From Caldifarciminota bacterium (GTDB lineage Bacteria; Hydrothermota; UBA3073), in NCBI GenBank assembly GCA_023129165.1, contig JAGMCL010000109.1, positions 1 to 52,037 of the forward strand: a DNA stretch of 52,037 bases. Reading direction: 5' to 3'. The position numbers were made by a program, and so were the translations under genes. This document shows positions 48,907 through 52,037 of the stretch, in pieces. How positions within the stretch are numbered: position 1 is the stretch's first letter; each line of letters starts with the position of its first letter. The notes under the pieces are model-generated. The model did no database searches, was not told where the DNA came from, and saw nothing but the letters and a program-made list of their open reading frames with translations.

Positions 48907-49371
48907 ATGATAAAGGGAAGTAGGTTATTAATATTACTTGTGTTATTGTTTGCTACAATTTCTTTTGCTCAAGAGGGAATACAGGGGGGTGCACAGTTTT
49001 ATGTATATCCAGGTGATGTGGGGGAGCTTCAGATTAAGGTTCAGATATGGGGACAGGTCCGAATGCCCGGGATGTATCAGGTGCCAAAGAGTATGGATGT
49101 AGTAGGACTTATGTCTCTTGCCGGAGGACCGACTGAGGATGCAAACCTTTCGGCAGTGAGGATTGTACGCACAGCACCTATATCTGATGTCCTTAAGGTA
49201 GATATACAAGGTTATACACGTTCCGCATCAATAGAATCCATACCAATACTTGAGGCTGGTGATATGGTGATTATTCCTGAAAACCCATATCATAAATTTG
49301 AAAGGTTTGTAAGGGTAGTAGCACAAATTGCCATAATAGCGCAGGTGTATAATGTGTTGTTTGGAGAATGA
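48907..49371 (+). CDS. SLBB-domain polysaccharide export protein (short Wza-like)
   Basis: The protein is 154 aa from ATG 48907, which gives a proper signal peptide (SRLLILLVLLFATISFAQ); the track start at 48823 reads through the cassette arm. FYVYPGDVGELQIKVQIWGQ, VRMPGMYQVPKSMDVVGLMS and LAGGPTEDANLSAVRIVRT form one SLBB module, followed by ILEAGDMVIIPENPY and a C-terminal hydrophobic stretch. It is shorter than Wza and lacks the poly-export core, so it may cooperate with another export protein. It is adjacent to Wzc. Confidence 0.8.
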   Translation: MIKGSRLLILLVLLFATISFAQEGIQGGAQFYVYPGDVGELQIKVQIWGQVRMPGMYQVPKSMDVVGLMSLAGGPTEDANLSAVRIVRTAPISDVLKVDIQGYTRSASIESIPILEAGDMVIIPENPYHKFERFVRVVAQIAIIAQVYNVLFGE

Positions 49372-49862
49372 GATAGTTAGTAAACAGTATGCACTATGCA
49401 GTAAGCAGCAGGTTGCTAAATATAATGCACTAAGGAGTGAAAAGTGGGATATAAAGGATATAGAGACTTAAAGGTATTTAAATTATCATATAAATTAGCT
49501 ATGGAGGTATTTGTAATAACAAAATTATTTCCCAAGGAAGAGAAATATTCGTTAACCGATCAAATAAGAAGGTCGTCTCGAGGTGTGCCTGCCAATATAG
49601 CAGAAGGATGGAAAAAAAGAAGATATCCAAAAATGTTCATCAGTAAGACAATCGACGCCGCTGGTGAAGCAGGTGAAACAGAAGTATGGCTTGATTTTTC
49701 GTTGGATTGCGGCTATATTAATCAAGAAAAATATGATTATTTTATCGAAGGATATGATGAGGTAAACCGGATGCTTTATGGAATGATAGGGAAGCCAGAG
49801 AGTTTCTGTGGAAGTTAGTGCTTAGTACATACGGCTTACTGCTTAGTTAATATCTGAAGTCT
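49372..49862 (+). mobile_element. Four-helix-protein cassette 4 with complementary arms
   Basis: Left arm (49376-49440): TTAGTAAACAGTATGCACTA, TGCAGTAAGCAGC, TGCACTAAGGAGTG. Right arm (49816-49860): TTAGTGCTTAGTACATACGG, CTTACTGCTTAGTTAATATC. The complementarity is imperfect but clear (GCAGTAAGC with GCTTACTGC). The arm words GCATACTGCTTACTGCAT also appear in the right arm of cassette 2 at 38848. It is inserted between slbb and wzc genes. Confidence 0.68.
49444..49818 (+). CDS. Four-helix bundle protein, IVP/S23 family, copy 4
   Basis: The protein is 124 aa with a GTG start. GYKGYRDLKVFKLSYKLAME, FPKEEKYSLTDQIRRSSRGV, PANIAEGWKKR and AGETEVWLDFSLDCGYINQE. Closest to copy 2. AAGGAGTGAAAA of the left arm serves as ribosome-binding site. 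Function unknown. Confidence 0.88.
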   Translation: MGYKGYRDLKVFKLSYKLAMEVFVITKLFPKEEKYSLTDQIRRSSRGVPANIAEGWKKRRYPKMFISKTIDAAGEAGETEVWLDFSLDCGYINQEKYDYFIEGYDEVNRMLYGMIGKPESFCGS

Positions 49863-49885
49863 ATTATCTAATCCGGGGGGGAAAT

Positions 49886-52015
49886 ATGGAAGGGGAGCAG
49901 GAACAAGTATCTTTAGAGGATTATTTGAGAATTCTCTTTGAAAGAAAGTGGATAATCTTGGGTGTTTTCCTGGCAATTGTTATCTCAACTGCTGTGTTTA
50001 CATTCAGACAAGAGCCTATATATGAGGCAACATGCACCATAATGATAGAACCAGAGACCCGACAGGAGGACATATTTCAACTTGGTTATCCAACTGCGGT
50101 GAATATCGAGAACTACACAGAGATTTTGAAATCGGTTACTATAGCTGAACACACAATTAAGAAAGTAGAAGGTACTGGTTTTTCTATATTAATGTCAGTA
50201 AATCCGGTGGTTGCACTTATTGGCAGGTTAGAGGTTTCGCCTGTGAGGAATACTGATATATTGAAGATTTCTGTTAAGGGTAAGACACCTGATGAGGCAT
50301 CTGTGCTTACAAATACAATTGCAGATGTCTTGATTGAGTTAGAACTTGCTACTTCCAGAAAGGAATATAGCGAGCAAAGGCATTTTTTAGAGGAGCAGAT
50401 GCCAATCGTTAAAGATAGGTTGGCAAGTGTAGAAGGTCAATTGAAGAGGTTCAAGGAAAGGACAGGTTTGGTTGATTTATCTGAGGAGACGAGGCAACTT
50501 ACAGAAAAGTTGCTTGATTTTGATAAGTTGTATGGTCAGGTAGAAAGTGAACTTGAATATCAAAAATCGAGATTAGCTTCTTTTGAAGTAAACCTTGAAG
50601 AGACACAGAGAACACTTATAGAGAAGATATCACAGATATCATCACCATATATTCTTGAATTGCGAAGCAGGCTTGTAGAATTAGAGACGACTTATTCTAT
50701 GTATTTAGTACAGGGATTACCAAAGGGCAACCCAAAACTTATTAGTTTAAGAAAGAGTATTGATGAGACAAAGATAAAACTCATCGAGGAGACCAATAAG
50801 ATAAAGGATGTAGAAATCCCCACACTCGACCCATTATCCTACTCCCAAAAGCTCGTAGACGAGATAGTCACTTTAAGGATTAATGTATCCGCAGGAGAGA
50901 CAAGGTTGAATGTTCTTGGAGATGCAATTAAGGGTTATGAGGAACGATTGAAGAGATTGCCAGCACACGAACTTCAGTTGATAGAACTCGAAAGGGAAAG
51001 AGAAATAAATGCAAATACCTATAAACTTTTAATGGAGAGGTATGAGGAAGTAAGAATTGTTGAGGCGGGTAAGATATCCAATGTAAGGATTATCGATAGA
51101 GCCAGGCCGCCAGGGAGTCCTGTATCCCCGAAAAAGAGATTGAACCTTATATTATCGATTATTATAGGACTTTTGGTTGGAGTTGGTGGTGCATTTGTGC
51201 TGGAATACACTGACAATTCGATAAAAACACCAAAGGACATAGAGAGATATGCAGGTCTTCCAATTATCGGTTCAATACCAATGCTGAAAAGAAAAGATAA
51301 TAACAAACCAATTCTTATCACTGATTTATCGTCGAGGTCAACTCTTCGGGAGGCATTAAGGGGAATAAGAACAAACTTGAAGTTCATAAATCCTGATAAA
51401 CCAATAAAGACATTACTTGTAACATCTCCAATTCCCCAGGAGGGTAAGACTTCGGCAGCAGTGAACCTTGCAATAACGTTATCTCAACTTGGTTTGAAAA
51501 CACTTATCATAGATGCTGATATGCGAAAATCGGCTGTATACAAGTTTTTAGATATCGAGGGCAAAACTCTTACAGAGTATCTTGTATCTGGTGGCGACAT
51601 TGAATCGATTATTCATTCGACTGATATTGATAACGTGAGTGCTATAATATCGAAGAGCCCACCACCTAATCCATCAGAGTTATTAGGTTCTGAAAAGATA
51701 AAAGACTTGCTTTCAGATTTAAAAGAAAAATTTGATTTTATTTTAATAGACAGTCCACCTGTGCTTACATGTACTGATGCTGCAGTCGTTGCCTCTTTTG
51801 TAGATGCTGTTTTGATCGTTGTGAAGTCACATAAAACTCCAAGAAATGCACTTGTGCAGACAAAGGATATAATGGAGCGTGTAAGGGCAAAGATTGCTGG
51901 AGCAGTATTAAATATGGTACCAACGGGTCGCAGTTCCTTTGGTTATTACCGTTATTACCATTACTACCACTATTATTCCTATCATCCGTATACTGAGGAG
52001 GAAAGGAATGCGTAG
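49886..52015 (+). CDS. Wzc-like chain-length determinant and BY-type tyrosine kinase
   Basis: The protein is 709 aa. N-terminal Wzz domain: SLEDYLRILFERKWIILGVF (TM1), a long periplasmic coiled-coil region, and a second TM (NLILSIIIGLLVGVGGAFVL) preceded by RPPGSPVSPKKR. C-terminal kinase: Walker A TSPIPQEGKTSAAVNLA (about 513-525), Walker A' LIIDADMRKS, Walker B FILIDSPPVL. The tail GYYRYYHYYHYYSYHPY is the autophosphorylated tyrosine cluster. It controls polymer length and export. GGGGGGGAAAT precedes ATG. Confidence 0.93.
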   Translation: MEGEQEQVSLEDYLRILFERKWIILGVFLAIVISTAVFTFRQEPIYEATCTIMIEPETRQEDIFQLGYPTAVNIENYTEILKSVTIAEHTIKKVEGTGFSILMSVNPVVALIGRLEVSPVRNTDILKISVKGKTPDEASVLTNTIADVLIELELATSRKEYSEQRHFLEEQMPIVKDRLASVEGQLKRFKERTGLVDLSEETRQLTEKLLDFDKLYGQVESELEYQKSRLASFEVNLEETQRTLIEKISQISSPYILELRSRLVELETTYSMYLVQGLPKGNPKLISLRKSIDETKIKLIEETNKIKDVEIPTLDPLSYSQKLVDEIVTLRINVSAGETRLNVLGDAIKGYEERLKRLPAHELQLIELEREREINANTYKLLMERYEEVRIVEAGKISNVRIIDRARPPGSPVSPKKRLNLILSIIIGLLVGVGGAFVLEYTDNSIKTPKDIERYAGLPIIGSIPMLKRKDNNKPILITDLSSRSTLREALRGIRTNLKFINPDKPIKTLLVTSPIPQEGKTSAAVNLAITLSQLGLKTLIIDADMRKSAVYKFLDIEGKTLTEYLVSGGDIESIIHSTDIDNVSAIISKSPPPNPSELLGSEKIKDLLSDLKEKFDFILIDSPPVLTCTDAAVVASFVDAVLIVVKSHKTPRNALVQTKDIMERVRAKIAGAVLNMVPTGRSSFGYYRYYHYYHYYSYHPYTEEERNA

Positions 52016-52037
52016 GGCGAAAGGCGTCCCAGTGGAA
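52016..52037. repeat. Start of another palindromic repeat at the window edge
   Basis: GGGCGAAAGGCGTCCCAGTG followed by GAA matches AAGGCGTCCCAGTGGAA at 40255 and AAGGAGTCCCAGTGGAA at 30981, so another member of this repeat begins here. Confidence 0.6.

Noticed and set aside
1-52037. tRNA, rRNA or riboswitch genes
   Set aside because: No cloverleaf, rRNA-like block or recognisable riboswitch core was found on reading both strands; a covariance-model scan could still find a small RNA.

Overview
The window is an AT-rich bacterial segment carrying one large exopolysaccharide or capsule locus (about 5.4-38 kb and 47-52 kb). All confident genes are on the + strand. A Wzc-type tyrosine kinase, an SLBB export protein and a Wzi-type outer-membrane barrel imply a diderm envelope. 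Archaeal-type AAA ATPases, MNT/HEPN pairs and many 23S-intervening-sequence-type four-helix proteins are common in anaerobic or thermophilic candidate phyla (WOR-3-like or related). The sequence alone does not fix the phylum, and I give no taxonomic call with confidence.

Layout. 0-5.4 kb is an accessory zone: an MNT/HEPN pair, a RelE-type toxin-antitoxin pair, a four-helix protein followed by an array of tiny DNA hairpins, an AbiEii-like nucleotidyltransferase with a small partner, a glmS fragment, and a GIY-YIG plus wHTH pair in which both genes are broken by palindromic insertions. 5.5-9.9 kb holds a UbiA-type prenyl-phosphate phosphoribosyltransferase, an SDR, an SMR-type flippase and an ArnT/GT39-like transferase. 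10.2-14.1 kb is a phosphonate pathway: a cytidylyltransferase-PEP mutase fusion, phosphonopyruvate decarboxylase and a phosphonoacetaldehyde reductase-type alcohol dehydrogenase, preceded by a dead NTP transferase. 14.5-30.9 kb holds a sulfatase-fold enzyme with Thr at the nucleophile position, a Wzx flippase, a methyltransferase, seven GT4 glycosyltransferases (one truncated), a Wzy-like polymerase, a nucleotidyltransferase-kinase fusion, a FemAB protein and a NodB deacetylase. 31-35.7 kb has the initiating sugar-phosphate transferase and a Gfo/Idh oxidoreductase, hexapeptide acetyltransferase and DegT aminotransferase set for a diacetamido-sugar. 36-42 kb has an ArsR regulator, Wzi, two VanZ copies, MNT/HEPN and eroded duplicates. 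42-47 kb has three AAA ATPases separated by palindromic repeats. 47-52 kb has an FAD oxidoreductase, an SLBB protein and Wzc, interleaved with two more four-helix cassettes.

How it works together (inference). A lipid-linked glycan is started by the PglC/WcaJ-type transferase, extended by the GT4 enzymes, flipped and polymerised by Wzx/Wzy, and exported under Wzc/SLBB/Wzi control. The PEP mutase branch would supply 2-hydroxyethylphosphonate or a CDP-activated form to decorate the glycan, and the sulfatase-fold enzyme is a candidate for phosphonate or phosphate ester chemistry.

The most unusual layer is the repeats. One family of palindromes (ends CCCYG...CRGGG, inner stems differing from copy to copy) has entered at least four genes. 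In two of them (the DegT aminotransferase, twice in tandem, and the FAD oxidoreductase) element length plus 4 bp is a multiple of three and the reading frame survives. In the other two (GIY-YIG and wHTH) the gene is broken, and the GIY-YIG copy has a clean CTTG 4-bp duplication. Separately, three four-helix-protein genes are enclosed by long arms that are complementary within each cassette but differ between cassettes. A fourth four-helix gene is followed by about ten C-GNA-G type minihairpins linked by TAACTTCCA. These three repeat systems are the best candidates for undescribed biology here.
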